The notes: a model not told the origin generated them from the sequence alone. Numbered from the stretch's first letter, positions 10,099 through 19,070 are shown. The stretch: DNA of 46,176 nucleotides from Sphingomonadaceae bacterium (GCA_029268145.1 JAJUHA010000013.1:1-46176); one strand, 5' to 3'. A program made the numbers and translations.

Positions 10099-11256
10099 TC
10101 AGACCTTCTCGACGAGGGCGCTGCGGCGCCGGCCGTCCTTCGCCTCGGCGGCGATGCCCTCGAGCGCGCGCGCGACGATCCGATCGTGGACATCGACGGC
10201 GGGGCGCTGGTTCGACAGGTCGATCTCGGGCGCCATCGGCCCCTCGGTCCGGATGCCCTGCATGGCGAGCCCGAGGAACTTCCAGGGCCGGCTGAAGGCG
10301 ACGTCGGCCGCGGTCGGCTCGTAGCCGCAGTGGGCCATGCAGTTGGCGCACTTCGCGTAGCGGCCGGTGCCGTAGCGGTCCCAGTCGGTCGTTTCCATGA
10401 GCTCGGCGAAGCTCTTCGCATAGCCCTCGCCCAGCAGGTAGCAGGGCCGCTGCCAGCCGAAGACGTTGCGGGTGGGCATGCCCCAGGGAGTGCAGTGGAA
10501 CTCCTGGTTGCCGGCGAGGAAGTCGAGGTAGAGCGGCGAGTGGGAGAGCGACCACTTCGCCCCGCGTTCCTTCTGGATGCGGAAGAGCTGGCGGAAGAAG
10601 CTCTTGGTCTTCTGCCGGTTGAGGAAGCTCTCCTGGTCGGCGGCGCGCTCGTAGGCGAAGCCGGGCGAGAGGGAGATGTTGACTCCGAGCGAGGTGGCGA
10701 AATCGAGGAAGTCGGCCAGCTCCTCGGCCGGGTAGCCATCGAAGACGGTGGCGTTGGCATTGACCTGGAAGCCGGCCGCCTGGGCCGCCCGGATGGCGTT
10801 GACCGCCTTGTCGAACACGCCCTCCTGGCAGACCGCCCGGTCATGGTGGGCGCGGAGGCCATCGAGGTGGACCGAAAAGAAGAGATAGGGCGACGGCGTG
10901 AACTTGTGCAGGCTCTTCTCGAGGAGGAGCGCGTTGGTGCACAGCGAGACGAACTTCTTCCGCTCGACGAGGCCGGCGACGATCTCGCCGATCTCCCGGT
11001 GGATCAGCGGCTCGCCGCCGGGGATGGCGACGATGGGGGCGCCGCACTCGTCGGCCGCGTCCCAGCATTCCTGCGCCGACAGGCGGCGGTTGAGGATAGG
11101 GTCGGGATAGTCGATCTTGCCACAGCCGGCGCAGGCGAGGTTGCAGCGGAACAGGGGCTCGAGCATGAGGACGAGGGGGTAGCGCTTGCGCCCGGCGAGC
11201 TTCTGCCTGGCGATGTAGGCGGCCACCGCCGCCTGCTGCTTGACGGGAACAGCCAT
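10099..11256 (-). CDS. hpnH: adenosyl-hopane synthase, hopanoid radical SAM protein HpnH
   Basis: A 385-residue radical SAM enzyme that adds a 5-prime-deoxyadenosyl radical to diploptene, giving adenosylhopane, the first step in making C35 extended hopanoids. The CxxxCxxC 4Fe-4S motif is at Cys38, Cys42 and Cys45 (FRCNLACAGCGKIDY), followed by IPGGEPLIH, SVHLDG and the C-terminal cysteine-rich CANCMAHCGYEP segment typical of HpnH. I chose the ATG at 11256 (MAVPVKQQ) because it matches the near-invariant family N-terminus; an upstream in-frame ATG at 11367 would add 37 unlike residues. No squalene-hopene cyclase or other hpn genes are in the window, so the pathway is split. Confidence 0.95.
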   Translation of the reverse strand: MAVPVKQQAAVAAYIARQKLAGRKRYPLVLMLEPLFRCNLACAGCGKIDYPDPILNRRLSAQECWDAADECGAPIVAIPGGEPLIHREIGEIVAGLVERKKFVSLCTNALLLEKSLHKFTPSPYLFFSVHLDGLRAHHDRAVCQEGVFDKAVNAIRAAQAAGFQVNANATVFDGYPAEELADFLDFATSLGVNISLSPGFAYERAADQESFLNRQKTKSFFRQLFRIQKERGAKWSLSHSPLYLDFLAGNQEFHCTPWGMPTRNVFGWQRPCYLLGEGYAKSFAELMETTDWDRYGTGRYAKCANCMAHCGYEPTAADVAFSRPWKFLGLAMQGIRTEGPMAPEIDLSNQRPAVDVHDRIVARALEGIAAEAKDGRRRSALVEKV

Positions 11257-11287
11257 GAGGTGCCGGAACTCCCTGACGGTTGAAATC

Positions 11288-11302
11288 GGACCAGCCTGGT
11301 CC
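11288..11302. promoter_or_regulatory. perfect 15-base palindrome between hpnH and the flavoprotein gene
   Basis: GGACCAG-C-CTGGTCC: two perfect 7-base arms around one central base. The 1-base centre makes a hairpin unlikely and a dimeric repressor site more likely. It lies 32 bases upstream of the hpnH start in the divergent region shared with the flavoprotein gene at 11424. No regulator gene is adjacent, so the binding protein is unknown. Confidence 0.5.
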
Positions 11303-11423
11303 CCTTTGGGCCCATGCGTGACGCAGATGCCGCGCCGCGTCAAGCCTTGGCCAGCAAAGTCGGCCATTTCGCGGCAGGGCGCGGTGCCTGTGCTGGCGCC
11401 GGCAGGAGCGCCGGTAGTGGCCC

Positions 11424-13004
11424 GTGGATGACGCGCTCGTCATCGGCGCCGGGCACAATGGCCTGGTGTGCGCCTGGGCGCTGGCCAGGGCGGGCATGCG
11501 GGTGCGCGTGCTGGAGCGGCGCGAGCTGGTGGGCGGCGCCTGCGTCACCGAGGCGTTCGCCCCCGGCTTCCGCAACTCGACGGCGAGCTACACCGTCTCC
11601 CTGCTGGCGCCGGAGGTCCTGCGCGAGATGGAGCTCGCCCGCCATGGCCTCCGGCTGGTGCTGCGCCCGGAGGCCAATTTCCTGCCCACCGAGGATGGCC
11701 GCTCCCTGCTGGCCGGGACCCGGACGGCGGCCGAGTTCGCGAAATTCTCGGCTGCCGATGCCGAGGCGCTGCCGCGCTACGCCGCGATGCTCGAGCGGAT
11801 CGCCGCAGCGCTCAGGGCGCTCGCCCGGCGGATCCCGCCGTCGGGCGCGGGCGGACTTCTCGACCTGCCCGCGCTTGTCATGGCCGCGCGCGAGGTGCGG
11901 GACCTGGCGCACGCCGACCGCCAGGCCCTCCTGCGGCTGCTCTCCGGCAGCGCGGCGGAGTTCCTCGACGGCTGGTTCGAGGCTGCGCCGGTCAAGGCGC
12001 TGTTCGGCTTCGACTCGATCGTCGGCACCTGGGCGAGCCCCTTCACGCCGGGCACCGGCTATGTCCTTCTCCACCACCTGTTCGGCGAGGTGAACGGCGT
12101 GAAGGGCGCCTGGGGCCATGCCGTGGGGGGCATGGGCGCGATCACGCAGGCGATGCGCGCGGCGTGCCTCGAGGCCGGTGTGGCGATCGAGACGGGCACG
12201 CCGGTGGCGCGCGTGCTGGTGGCCGGCGGGCGGGCGCAGGGCGTGGAGACGGCGGATGGGCGGATCTTCGCTGCGCGCCTCGTCGCCGCCGGTGTGGGGC
12301 CAAAGCTGCTGTTCGGCCGGCTGGTCGCGCCCGAGCATCAGCCCGACTGGCTGGTCGAGGGGATGCGCGGCTACCGCTCGGGCTCGGCGAGCTTCCGGAT
12401 GAACCTGGCGCTGTCGGCGCTGCCCCGGTTCGCCGCGCGGCCCGAGCCGGGGCCGCACCTGGCCTCGGGCATCATCCTTTCCCCCTCGCTCGAGTGGATG
12501 GACCGGGCGTGGCGCGATTCGGTCGAGACCGGCATGGCACGGGCGCCGATCGTCGAGATGCTCATCCCCTCGCTGCTCGACGACAGCCTGGCGCCGCCCG
12601 GCTGCCATGTGGCGAGCCTGTTCGCCCAGCATGTCGCGCCCCGGCTTCCGGGCGGTCGGCCGTGGGACGCGGCGGCGCGCGCCGAGGCGGCGGAACGCGT
12701 GCTCGACGTGGTCGAGCGGTTCGCGCCCGGCCTTCGCCGGCTGGTGGTGGGCCAGCTGGCGCTTTCGCCCGCCGACCTCGAGGAGCGGTTCGGCCTTGCC
12801 GACGGGGACATCTTCCACGGCGCGATGCAGCTTCCCCAGCTGTGGGCGGCGCGGCCGCTGCTCGGCCTGGGGAGCTACCGCACGCCGGTCGCGGGGCTGT
12901 GGCTGTGCGGCGCGGGCGCCCACCCGGGCGGCGGCGTGACCGGGCTTCCCGGCCGCAACGCGGCGCGGGCGATCCTTGCCGCCCGGCGGCTCGGCCGGGC
13001 CTGA
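11424..13004 (+). CDS. phytoene desaturase-like NAD(P)/FAD-dependent oxidoreductase
   Basis: A 526-residue flavoprotein of the CrtI/PYROXD2 type. The FAD-binding Rossmann motif is at the extreme N-terminus (VIGAGHNGLVCAWALARAG, then an acidic VLERRELVGGAC). The C-terminal FAD segment is LWLCGAGAHPGGGVTGLPGRNAA, the characteristic end of this family. A long middle domain binds the substrate. Despite the CrtI-like label, this subgroup (PYROXD2-like) is not a proven carotenoid desaturase, and there are no carotenoid genes nearby. The start is a GTG at 11424; the closest purine-rich site is rather far upstream (AGGAG at 11404), so the start is only moderately sure. It is divergent from hpnH. Confidence 0.88.
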   Translation: MDDALVIGAGHNGLVCAWALARAGMRVRVLERRELVGGACVTEAFAPGFRNSTASYTVSLLAPEVLREMELARHGLRLVLRPEANFLPTEDGRSLLAGTRTAAEFAKFSAADAEALPRYAAMLERIAAALRALARRIPPSGAGGLLDLPALVMAAREVRDLAHADRQALLRLLSGSAAEFLDGWFEAAPVKALFGFDSIVGTWASPFTPGTGYVLLHHLFGEVNGVKGAWGHAVGGMGAITQAMRAACLEAGVAIETGTPVARVLVAGGRAQGVETADGRIFAARLVAAGVGPKLLFGRLVAPEHQPDWLVEGMRGYRSGSASFRMNLALSALPRFAARPEPGPHLASGIILSPSLEWMDRAWRDSVETGMARAPIVEMLIPSLLDDSLAPPGCHVASLFAQHVAPRLPGGRPWDAAARAEAAERVLDVVERFAPGLRRLVVGQLALSPADLEERFGLADGDIFHGAMQLPQLWAARPLLGLGSYRTPVAGLWLCGAGAHPGGGVTGLPGRNAARAILAARRLGRA

Positions 13005-13097
13005 CGCCGGCCTCGCCCGGGGCCTGCCACCCCTGGCGCGCCGCCGCCCGGTCGCGAATCGGGGGCGAAACGGGCTAGGGAGGCGCGGGAGGTCGCC

Positions 13098-13556
13098 ATG
13101 AACGCATCCGAAGCCCCCGAGGACGGCATCGGGATCCCGACCGACACGCTGGCCTGGATCATCCTCAAGGCGCGCGCCTTCGACGCCCAGGCCGGCGTGT
13201 CCGACCCGGACGAGGCGTCCAACAGCGCCGACGACCGATTCGTCTCGGTGCTGGAAGGCCAGAGCGACGACCCCACGGCCGACGAGCTGCACGACCTCAT
13301 CGACTCGCTTTCCGACGACGAGCGGGCGGCGCTCGTCGCGCTCGCCTGGATCGGCCGCGGCGACTTCGAGGCCGAGGAATGGCCCGAGGTGCTCGCCATG
13401 GCCCGCGAGCGGCGCCAGGGCTCGACCGCGCGCTATCTCATGGAGATGCCGCTTCTTGGCGACTATCTCGAGGAGGGCGCGGCCGCGCTGGGGGTCAATC
13501 TCTCCGACGAGGAGGCCGAGGGCTATTACCACGGCCGCGACCGCACCGGCGACTGA
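13098..13556 (+). CDS. DUF3775 domain-containing protein
   Basis: A 152-residue acidic soluble protein. The pattern fits DUF3775: an early ILKARAFDAQ helix, the central DDPTADELHDLIDSLSDDE segment, LVALAWIGRGDFE, and a C-terminal ARYLMEMPLLGDYLEEG helix. These proteins are conserved in alphaproteobacteria without a known function. The gene has a good GGGAGG site before the ATG and lies between the flavoprotein and a secreted serine hydrolase on the same strand. Nothing in the sequence suggests catalysis. Confidence 0.85.
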   Translation: MNASEAPEDGIGIPTDTLAWIILKARAFDAQAGVSDPDEASNSADDRFVSVLEGQSDDPTADELHDLIDSLSDDERAALVALAWIGRGDFEAEEWPEVLAMARERRQGSTARYLMEMPLLGDYLEEGAAALGVNLSDEEAEGYYHGRDRTGD

Positions 13557-13626
13557 GCGGGGCGGACGCCGGGGCGGCCGGGCCGGGGGGATTGAGGTGG
13601 CGGGAGCGGCCGGGCACAGGGCGGGG

Positions 13627-15099
13627 ATGCGCTGGCTTCTTCTCCTCCTGCTGCTGCTCGCCGCCCCCCTCCACGCCGATCCGCGCCTCGAGGCGGCGCT
13701 TCCCGGGATCCGGCAGGGCTTTGCCGACTGGATGCGCGACAACCGCGTGCCGGGCCTGGTGTGGGGGATCGTGACGCCCGAAGGCCTCGCCCATGTCGAG
13801 ACGGCGGGCGTGGCCGACCTCGAGGCCCGCACCCCCGTTTCGCCCGACACCGCGTTCCGCATCGCCTCCATGTCGAAGGCCTTCACCGGGCTTTCGATCC
13901 TGATGCTGCGCGACGAGGGGAGGCTGCGGCTCGAGGACCCGGTGGCCCTGCACATCCCCGAGACGCGCGGCTGGGCGCCGGCGACGCCCGACAGCCCGGC
14001 GCTCACGGTGGCCGATCTCCTCCACCACACCGCCGGCTTCGTCACCGACGACCCCTGGGGGGACCGCCAGCAGCCCATGCCGGAAGCCGAGTTCAGCCGG
14101 CTGCTTGCGGCCGGCGTGCCCGCGACGCGCGCGCCCGGCACGGCGTTCGAATATGCGAACCTCGGCTATGCCATGCTGGGGCGCATCGTCACCAACGTCT
14201 CCGGCAGGCCCTATCAGGCCTTCGTGGCCGACCGGCTGTTCCGCCCGCTCGGCATGACGGCGACCGGCTACGACGTGACGGCCGTGCCGCGCGCCCGGCT
14301 GGCGCGGGGTTACCGGTTCGAGGGCGGGCGCTGGCTGGCCGAGCCCGAGATGGCGGACGGCGCCTTCGGCGCCATGGGCGGAGTGGTCACGACGGCCCGG
14401 GACTATGTGAAGTGGATGGCCTTCCTGCTTGGCGCCTGGCCGGCGGGAGAGCCGGGGTCCGGCCCGGCGGCGCGGGCGACGGTGCGGGCGATGGCCGCGA
14501 CGGGCGGGCCGCCGCAGGCGCGGCCCCGGCCGGGGCGCGAGCCCTGCCGCATGGCCGCGGGCTATGGCGCCGGGCTGCTCGTCGCCGAGGACTGCGACCT
14601 CGGGAAGGCGCTGTTCCACGGCGGCGGCTACCCCGGCTATGGCTCGCACATGCTGCTGCTGCCCGAGGCGGGGGTCGGCCTGTTCGCGCTGGCCAACCGC
14701 ACCTATGCCGGGCCGGCGGCGCCGGTTTGGGAGGCCGCGCTCGCGCTCCGGCGCAGCGGATTCGCCAGCCCCCGCCCGCTTCCGGTCTCGCCGGCGCTGG
14801 CGACCGCCTATGCCGGGGCGGCCCGGATCTGGGCCGAGGGCCGGATCGACGCCGAGCCGGACTTGCTCGCCATGAACATGCCGATGGACCGCTCCGCCGA
14901 GCTGTGGCGGAGCGAGCTTGCCCGCCTCAGGGCCGAGCTGGGGCAGTGCGACACCTCCGCTCCGGTCGTGGCGACGGGCGCGCTTTCCGGCCGGTTCCAG
15001 TGGGCCTGCGACTTCGGGCGGCTCGATGGCCAGCTGCTGCTCGCCCCGACGCGGAGGCCGCAGATCCAGGCGCTGCGGCTCGCGATCGCGGGACGCTGA
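13627..15099 (+). CDS. secreted class C beta-lactamase-fold serine hydrolase
   Basis: A 490-residue exported serine hydrolase. The N-terminus MRWLL plus a run of leucines ending at APLHA is a Sec signal peptide with cleavage near residue 17. The beta-lactamase fold motifs are all present: Ser81-Met-Ser-Lys84 (nucleophile and base), Tyr176-Ala-Asn178, and a C-terminal HGGGYPGYGS in place of the KTG box. This HGG form is usual for esterase and peptidase members (EstB, D-aminopeptidase-like), so true beta-lactam hydrolysis is not implied. I chose the ATG at 13627 because it gives the signal peptide and sits behind GGGCGGGG; the frame is open further upstream but overlaps DUF3775. The last 100 residues are a family-atypical C-terminal extension. 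Confidence 0.88.
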   Translation: MRWLLLLLLLLAAPLHADPRLEAALPGIRQGFADWMRDNRVPGLVWGIVTPEGLAHVETAGVADLEARTPVSPDTAFRIASMSKAFTGLSILMLRDEGRLRLEDPVALHIPETRGWAPATPDSPALTVADLLHHTAGFVTDDPWGDRQQPMPEAEFSRLLAAGVPATRAPGTAFEYANLGYAMLGRIVTNVSGRPYQAFVADRLFRPLGMTATGYDVTAVPRARLARGYRFEGGRWLAEPEMADGAFGAMGGVVTTARDYVKWMAFLLGAWPAGEPGSGPAARATVRAMAATGGPPQARPRPGREPCRMAAGYGAGLLVAEDCDLGKALFHGGGYPGYGSHMLLLPEAGVGLFALANRTYAGPAAPVWEAALALRRSGFASPRPLPVSPALATAYAGAARIWAEGRIDAEPDLLAMNMPMDRSAELWRSELARLRAELGQCDTSAPVVATGALSGRFQWACDFGRLDGQLLLAPTRRPQIQALRLAIAGR

Positions 15100-15161
15100 G
15101 GCGGCGTGCGCGAAGGCGGCGCCGGCGCGCACGGGCAGGGCGGCGAGGACGGGAGGAAGGA

Positions 15162-15965
15162 ATGCTGCTGATCCTCGGGCTCGGCTATTCCGCCCGCCGG
15201 ATCGCGGCGGCGATGCGCGCCGCCGGGTGGGAGGTCACTGGCGTGCGCCGGGCCGCCTCGGCCGAGGCGCGCGCCTTCGACGATCCGGCCGTGCCGGAGC
15301 TGGTGGGAGCGGCCCGCGCGGTCCTCTCCTCGGTTCCGCCCGATCCCGCAACCGGCGCCGACCCTGTGCTCGAGCGCTTCGGCCCGCTGCTTGCCGCCAC
15401 CGGCGCGCGCCTCCTCTACCTCTCCTCGACCGGGGTCTATGGCGACACCGGGGGTGCGGTGGTCGACGAATCGGCCCCCGTGGGCGGCGGCCGCCGCTCG
15501 GCCCGGACAGCTGCCGATCGTGCCTGGCAGGCGCTCGGCGCCACCGTGCTGCGGCTTCCGGGCATCTACGGCCCGGGCCGCTCGGCGCTCGACCAGGTGC
15601 GGGCCGGAACCGCGCGGCGGATCGACCGGCCCGGCCACCGCTTCAACCGCATCCATGTGGACGACATCGCCGGCGCCACCCGGGCGATCCTCGAATCGGG
15701 GGCGGCGGGGGTCTTCAACCTCGTCGACTGGCATCCCGCCGAGCCGCGCGCCGTGACCGAGGAGGCGTGCCGGCTGCTCGCTGCGCCGCTGCCCCCGCTC
15801 GAGCCCTTTGACCCGGCCAGGCTGTCGCCCATGGCGCGCGGCTTCTGGGCGGAGCGCCGCGTCGTCGCAGGGTGGAAACTGGCAAGGTGCACGGGCTATC
15901 GCCTCCGGCATCCGGACTATAAGGCAGGCCTGAGGGCCATTCGCGCAGAGGAGCAGCGGGCATGA
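15162..15965 (+). CDS. SDR-family NAD(P)-binding epimerase-like protein
   Basis: A 267-residue extended-SDR-like Rossmann protein related to the YeeZ/WcaG group. The nucleotide-binding loop is ILGLGYSARRIAAAM at the N-terminus; the LLYLSSTGVYGDTGG segment resembles the Ser/Tyr active-site region. The canonical YxxxK is not obvious, as in many YeeZ-like proteins, so catalytic function is doubtful. The ATG at 15162 has an excellent GGGAGGAAGG site. Its stop overlaps the start of the molybdoenzyme gene by four bases (ATGA), so the two are translationally coupled. Confidence 0.85.
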   Translation: MLLILGLGYSARRIAAAMRAAGWEVTGVRRAASAEARAFDDPAVPELVGAARAVLSSVPPDPATGADPVLERFGPLLAATGARLLYLSSTGVYGDTGGAVVDESAPVGGGRRSARTAADRAWQALGATVLRLPGIYGPGRSALDQVRAGTARRIDRPGHRFNRIHVDDIAGATRAILESGAAGVFNLVDWHPAEPRAVTEEACRLLAAPLPPLEPFDPARLSPMARGFWAERRVVAGWKLARCTGYRLRHPDYKAGLRAIRAEEQRA

Positions 15966-18253
15966 AGTTCGGAACCAGCCAGACGGGCGTGGGCAGGTCG
16001 GTCGAGCGGGTGGAGGACGCGCGGCTGCTGACCGGGCGGGGCCGCTACACCGACGATGTGCAGCTCTCCGGCATGGTCCACGGCGTGACGCTGCGCTCGC
16101 CGCACGGGCACGCCCGCATCCGCGCCATCGACACGGCGGCCGCGCGGGCCATGCCCGGCGTCCTGGCCGTCTACACCCACGCCGACATCGCCCACTATGG
16201 CCCCATCCCCTGCCTGGTGCCGCTGTCGGGCCCGGTGCAGACCCCGCGGCCGCTGCTCGCCGATGGCGTGGTGCGCTTCGTCGGCGACGGCGTCGCCTTC
16301 GTGGTGGCCGAGACGCGCGAGCAGGCCCGCGCCGCCGCCGAGGCGATCGAGGTCGACTATGAGGAGCTGCCGGCGGTCTCGACGCTGGCCGCAGCGCTTG
16401 CTGCCGATGCGCCGAAGGTCTGGCCCGAGGCGCCGTCGAACTGCCTCTTCACCTGGGAGGCCGGCGACGCCGCCAAGGCCGATGCTGCAGTCGCGGCCGC
16501 CGCGCACCGGGTCACGCTCCGGATCGTCCAGAACCGCGTCGCGCCCACCTCGATGGAGGTGCGCGCGGCCGTCGGCCAGCACGAGGAGGGGGCGGGCTTC
16601 ACCCTCCATGTCGGCAGCCAGGGCGTCGCCGGAATGCGGGCGATGCTGGCCGGCCTGGTGATGCAGTGCCCGCCCGACCAGCTCCGGGTGGTAACCGGCG
16701 ATGTCGGCGGCGGCTTCGGGATGAAGACCTTCCTCTATCCCGAATATGGGCTGGTGCTGCACGCCGCCCGCGCGCTCGGACGGTCGGTCAAGTGGACCGG
16801 GGACCGGGCGGACGCCTTCCAGACCGACACCCACGGCCGCGCGATGGAAAGCGAGGCGACGCTCGCGCTCGATGCCGACGGCCGCATCCTCGCCCTCAGG
16901 GTCGAATCCTGGTCCGACCTCGGCGCCTACCAGGCGCAATATGGCCCGGCGATCCAGACGCTGGCCGGTGGCCGGATCCTGGGCGGAGTCTATCGCATCC
17001 CGGCCATCCACAACCGGGTGCATGGCGTGGTCACCAACACCGCGCCGGTCGATGCCTATCGCGGCGCCGGCCGGCCCGAGGCGACCTACATCATCGAGCG
17101 GCTCATGGATGCGGCCGCCCACCGGCTCGGCATCGGCACCGACGAGATCCGCCGGCGCAACCTGCTGACCCCCGACGAGCTGCCGCACGCCAATGGCCTC
17201 GGCCTCACCTTCGATGTCGGCAACTTCCCCGCCCTGCTCGACCGGGCGCTGGCCAATGCCGACTGGGCGGGTGCTGCCGCGCGCAGGGCCGAGGCAGCGC
17301 GGCGCGGCCGCCGTCACGGCCGGGGGCTGTGCTACTATGTCGAGATCGCCGGCGGCGGCTCGTCGGAGGAGTTCGCCGATGTCCGCGTCGGCGCCGACGG
17401 GGTGGTGGAGGTGGCCGTGGGCACCCAGTCGAACGGCCAGGGCCACGAGACGGTCTATGCCCAGGTGACGGCCGAGCGGCTGGGGATCCCCATCGGGCAG
17501 GTCCGGATCGTCCAGGGGGATACGGCCCGGCTCGACCAGGGGCATGGCACCGGCGGCTCGCGCTCGATGGCGTGGGGCGGCTCGGCCTGCCTCGAGGCGG
17601 CCGATGCGCTGGTGGCGCGCGGCATCGCGCTCGCCAGGGCAGACCTCGGCGACGAGGTGGACTATGCCGACGGCCTGTTCCGGGCGCGCAACTCCAACGC
17701 CACCCTCTCGATCGCCGAGCTGGCGGCGAAGCATCCGGGCGGGCTCGACGGCCGGTCGCGCTTCCATCCGGAGCAGCCGCGGCCGACCTTCCCCAATGGC
17801 TGCCACGTGGCGGAAGTGGAGGTCGACCCCGAGACCGGCGTGGTGGAGGTGACGCGCTATTCCTGCGTCGACGATTTCGGGACCATCATCAACCCGCTGC
17901 TGCTCCAGGGGCAGATCCATGGCGGGGTGGCGCAGGGCCTGGGGCAGGTGCTGCTCGAGAACATCGTCTATGACGAGGCGGCCCAGCTGCTCACCGGGAG
18001 CTTCATGGACTATGGCGTGCCGCGCGCCGACGACATGCCGCCCGCGATCGGCTTCGACACGCTGCCCACCCCCTCGCCCACCAATCCGCTCGGCGCCAAG
18101 GGCTGCGGCGAGGCGGGCACCATCGGCGCGATGCCGGCAATCATGAATGCCATCATCGACGCGCTCGACGGAACCCAGCTGGAAATGCCGGCGACGCCCG
18201 AGAAGATCTGGCGGGCCGCGCAGGCGCTCGCGCTGCGGCAGGCGGCCGAGTAG
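15962..18253 (+). CDS. xanthine dehydrogenase/aldehyde oxidase family molybdopterin-binding subunit
   Basis: A 763-residue large (molybdenum) subunit of the xanthine oxidase family, which hydroxylates aldehydes, purines or aromatic heterocycles, or oxidises CO. Seen: the GRGRYTDDV N-terminal a/b hammerhead entry, VGGGFGMKT molybdopterin loop, the active-site loop AYRGAGR (residues 365-371) and the catalytic Glu717 in GCGEAG. The AYRGAGR loop lacks the selenyl-Cys loop of form I CO dehydrogenases, so this is not a CoxL of that type. Length is normal and no signal peptide is visible. Unusually, no 2Fe-2S small subunit, FAD medium subunit or cofactor-insertion gene lies on either side; it is coupled instead to an SDR gene upstream and followed 4 bases later by an EVE gene. 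The partners must be encoded elsewhere. Confidence 0.92.
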   Translation: MKFGTSQTGVGRSVERVEDARLLTGRGRYTDDVQLSGMVHGVTLRSPHGHARIRAIDTAAARAMPGVLAVYTHADIAHYGPIPCLVPLSGPVQTPRPLLADGVVRFVGDGVAFVVAETREQARAAAEAIEVDYEELPAVSTLAAALAADAPKVWPEAPSNCLFTWEAGDAAKADAAVAAAAHRVTLRIVQNRVAPTSMEVRAAVGQHEEGAGFTLHVGSQGVAGMRAMLAGLVMQCPPDQLRVVTGDVGGGFGMKTFLYPEYGLVLHAARALGRSVKWTGDRADAFQTDTHGRAMESEATLALDADGRILALRVESWSDLGAYQAQYGPAIQTLAGGRILGGVYRIPAIHNRVHGVVTNTAPVDAYRGAGRPEATYIIERLMDAAAHRLGIGTDEIRRRNLLTPDELPHANGLGLTFDVGNFPALLDRALANADWAGAAARRAEAARRGRRHGRGLCYYVEIAGGGSSEEFADVRVGADGVVEVAVGTQSNGQGHETVYAQVTAERLGIPIGQVRIVQGDTARLDQGHGTGGSRSMAWGGSACLEAADALVARGIALARADLGDEVDYADGLFRARNSNATLSIAELAAKHPGGLDGRSRFHPEQPRPTFPNGCHVAEVEVDPETGVVEVTRYSCVDDFGTIINPLLLQGQIHGGVAQGLGQVLLENIVYDEAAQLLTGSFMDYGVPRADDMPPAIGFDTLPTPSPTNPLGAKGCGEAGTIGAMPAIMNAIIDALDGTQLEMPATPEKIWRAAQALALRQAAE

Positions 18254-18257
18254 GCCG

Positions 18258-18680
18258 GTGGCCTTCTGGCTGCTGAAGTCCGAGCCCGACGTCTATGCCT
18301 TCGACGATCTCGTCCGCGACGGCGGGACGGTGTGGGACGGGGTGCGCAACGCCCAGGCGGCGCTCAACCTGAAGGCGATGGCCCCGGGGGAGGAGGCCCT
18401 CTTCTACCACTCCAACATCGACAAGGCGGCAGTGGGCATCTGCCGGGTGACCGAGGCCGCCTTCCCCGACCCGACCGACCCGACCGGCCGGTGGGTCGCC
18501 GTTCGGGTGGCGCCGGTGGCGCCGCTGCCGCGCGCGGTCACGCTTGCGGAGATGAAGGCCGAGCCGGCGCTCGGCGGGTTCCAGCTGATCCGGCAGACGC
18601 GCCTGTCGGTGGTGCCGGTACGCGAGGGCGAATGGGCCGCGATTCGGGCGATGGCAGCCCGGCCGGCCCGCCCGGCCTGA
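18258..18680 (+). CDS. EVE domain-containing protein
   Basis: A 140-residue EVE/PUA-like domain protein. The family signature is at the N-terminus (FWLLKSEPDVYAFDDL), then WDGVRNAQA and a FYHSN strand, and QTRLSVVPV near the end. EVE domains read modified bases in DNA or RNA; the bacterial THYN1-like form is a stand-alone domain like this one. The start is a GTG at 18258, four bases after the molybdoenzyme stop, without a strong ribosome-binding site, consistent with coupled translation. No restriction or defence genes are adjacent. Confidence 0.9.
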   Translation: MAFWLLKSEPDVYAFDDLVRDGGTVWDGVRNAQAALNLKAMAPGEEALFYHSNIDKAAVGICRVTEAAFPDPTDPTGRWVAVRVAPVAPLPRAVTLAEMKAEPALGGFQLIRQTRLSVVPVREGEWAAIRAMAARPARPA

Positions 18681-18722
18681 CCCTTCGGCCGGACCGGGAC
18701 GGGACCGCCGGGCGCCCTCGGG

Positions 18723-18965
18723 TCACTGCGGCTTGGCCATCCCGGCGGCCGCCTGCCTCGGCGTCATCATCGCGCTGTTGTCGCGGCCGCCGCCCTTGTA
18801 TTCCTGGGCTTCGCGGCGCTGGGCGGCGGGGCCCTGGACGCAGCGGTCGCGCACTTCCTTCGAGCAGACCGGAAGCTCGGTCGCCGCCGGGGCCGGTGCG
18901 GGCGCCTGGGCGAGGGCAGGCGCGGCGAGTGCCGCGGTGGCAAGGACGGCAAGCAGGCTCTTCAT
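18723..18965 (-). CDS. small secreted protein with two cysteines, unknown function
   Basis: An 80-residue protein. The first 19 residues (MKSLLAVLATAALAAPALA) are a textbook Sec signal peptide ending in an AxA site. The mature part is about 60 residues: a short Ala/Pro linker, then VCSKEVRDRCVQ with two cysteines nine residues apart that could form a disulphide, a basic RREAQEYKGGG segment and a Met/Ala-rich tail. The ATG at 18965 has a strong GGAGG site seven bases upstream, which makes the small gene credible. I recognise no family. Confidence 0.75.
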   Translation of the reverse strand: MKSLLAVLATAALAAPALAQAPAPAPAATELPVCSKEVRDRCVQGPAAQRREAQEYKGGGRDNSAMMTPRQAAAGMAKPQ

Positions 18966-19070
18966 GGACAATCCTCCGTCAGCCCGCCCCTCCCCCAAGG
19001 AGCGGCCGGGCGCGGACCTGATAGCAGGCGGGAAATGGCGGGGCCAGATGCCAGTTGTGGCGCCGGCCGA

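Noticed and set aside
13627-15099. True class C beta-lactamase (resistance gene)
   Set aside because: The KTG box is replaced by HGGG and there is a long C-terminal extension, typical of esterase/peptidase relatives.
15962-18253. Form I CO dehydrogenase large subunit (CoxL)
   Set aside because: The active-site loop is AYRGAGR, not the Cys-containing VAYRCSFR of form I, and CoxM and CoxS genes are absent.
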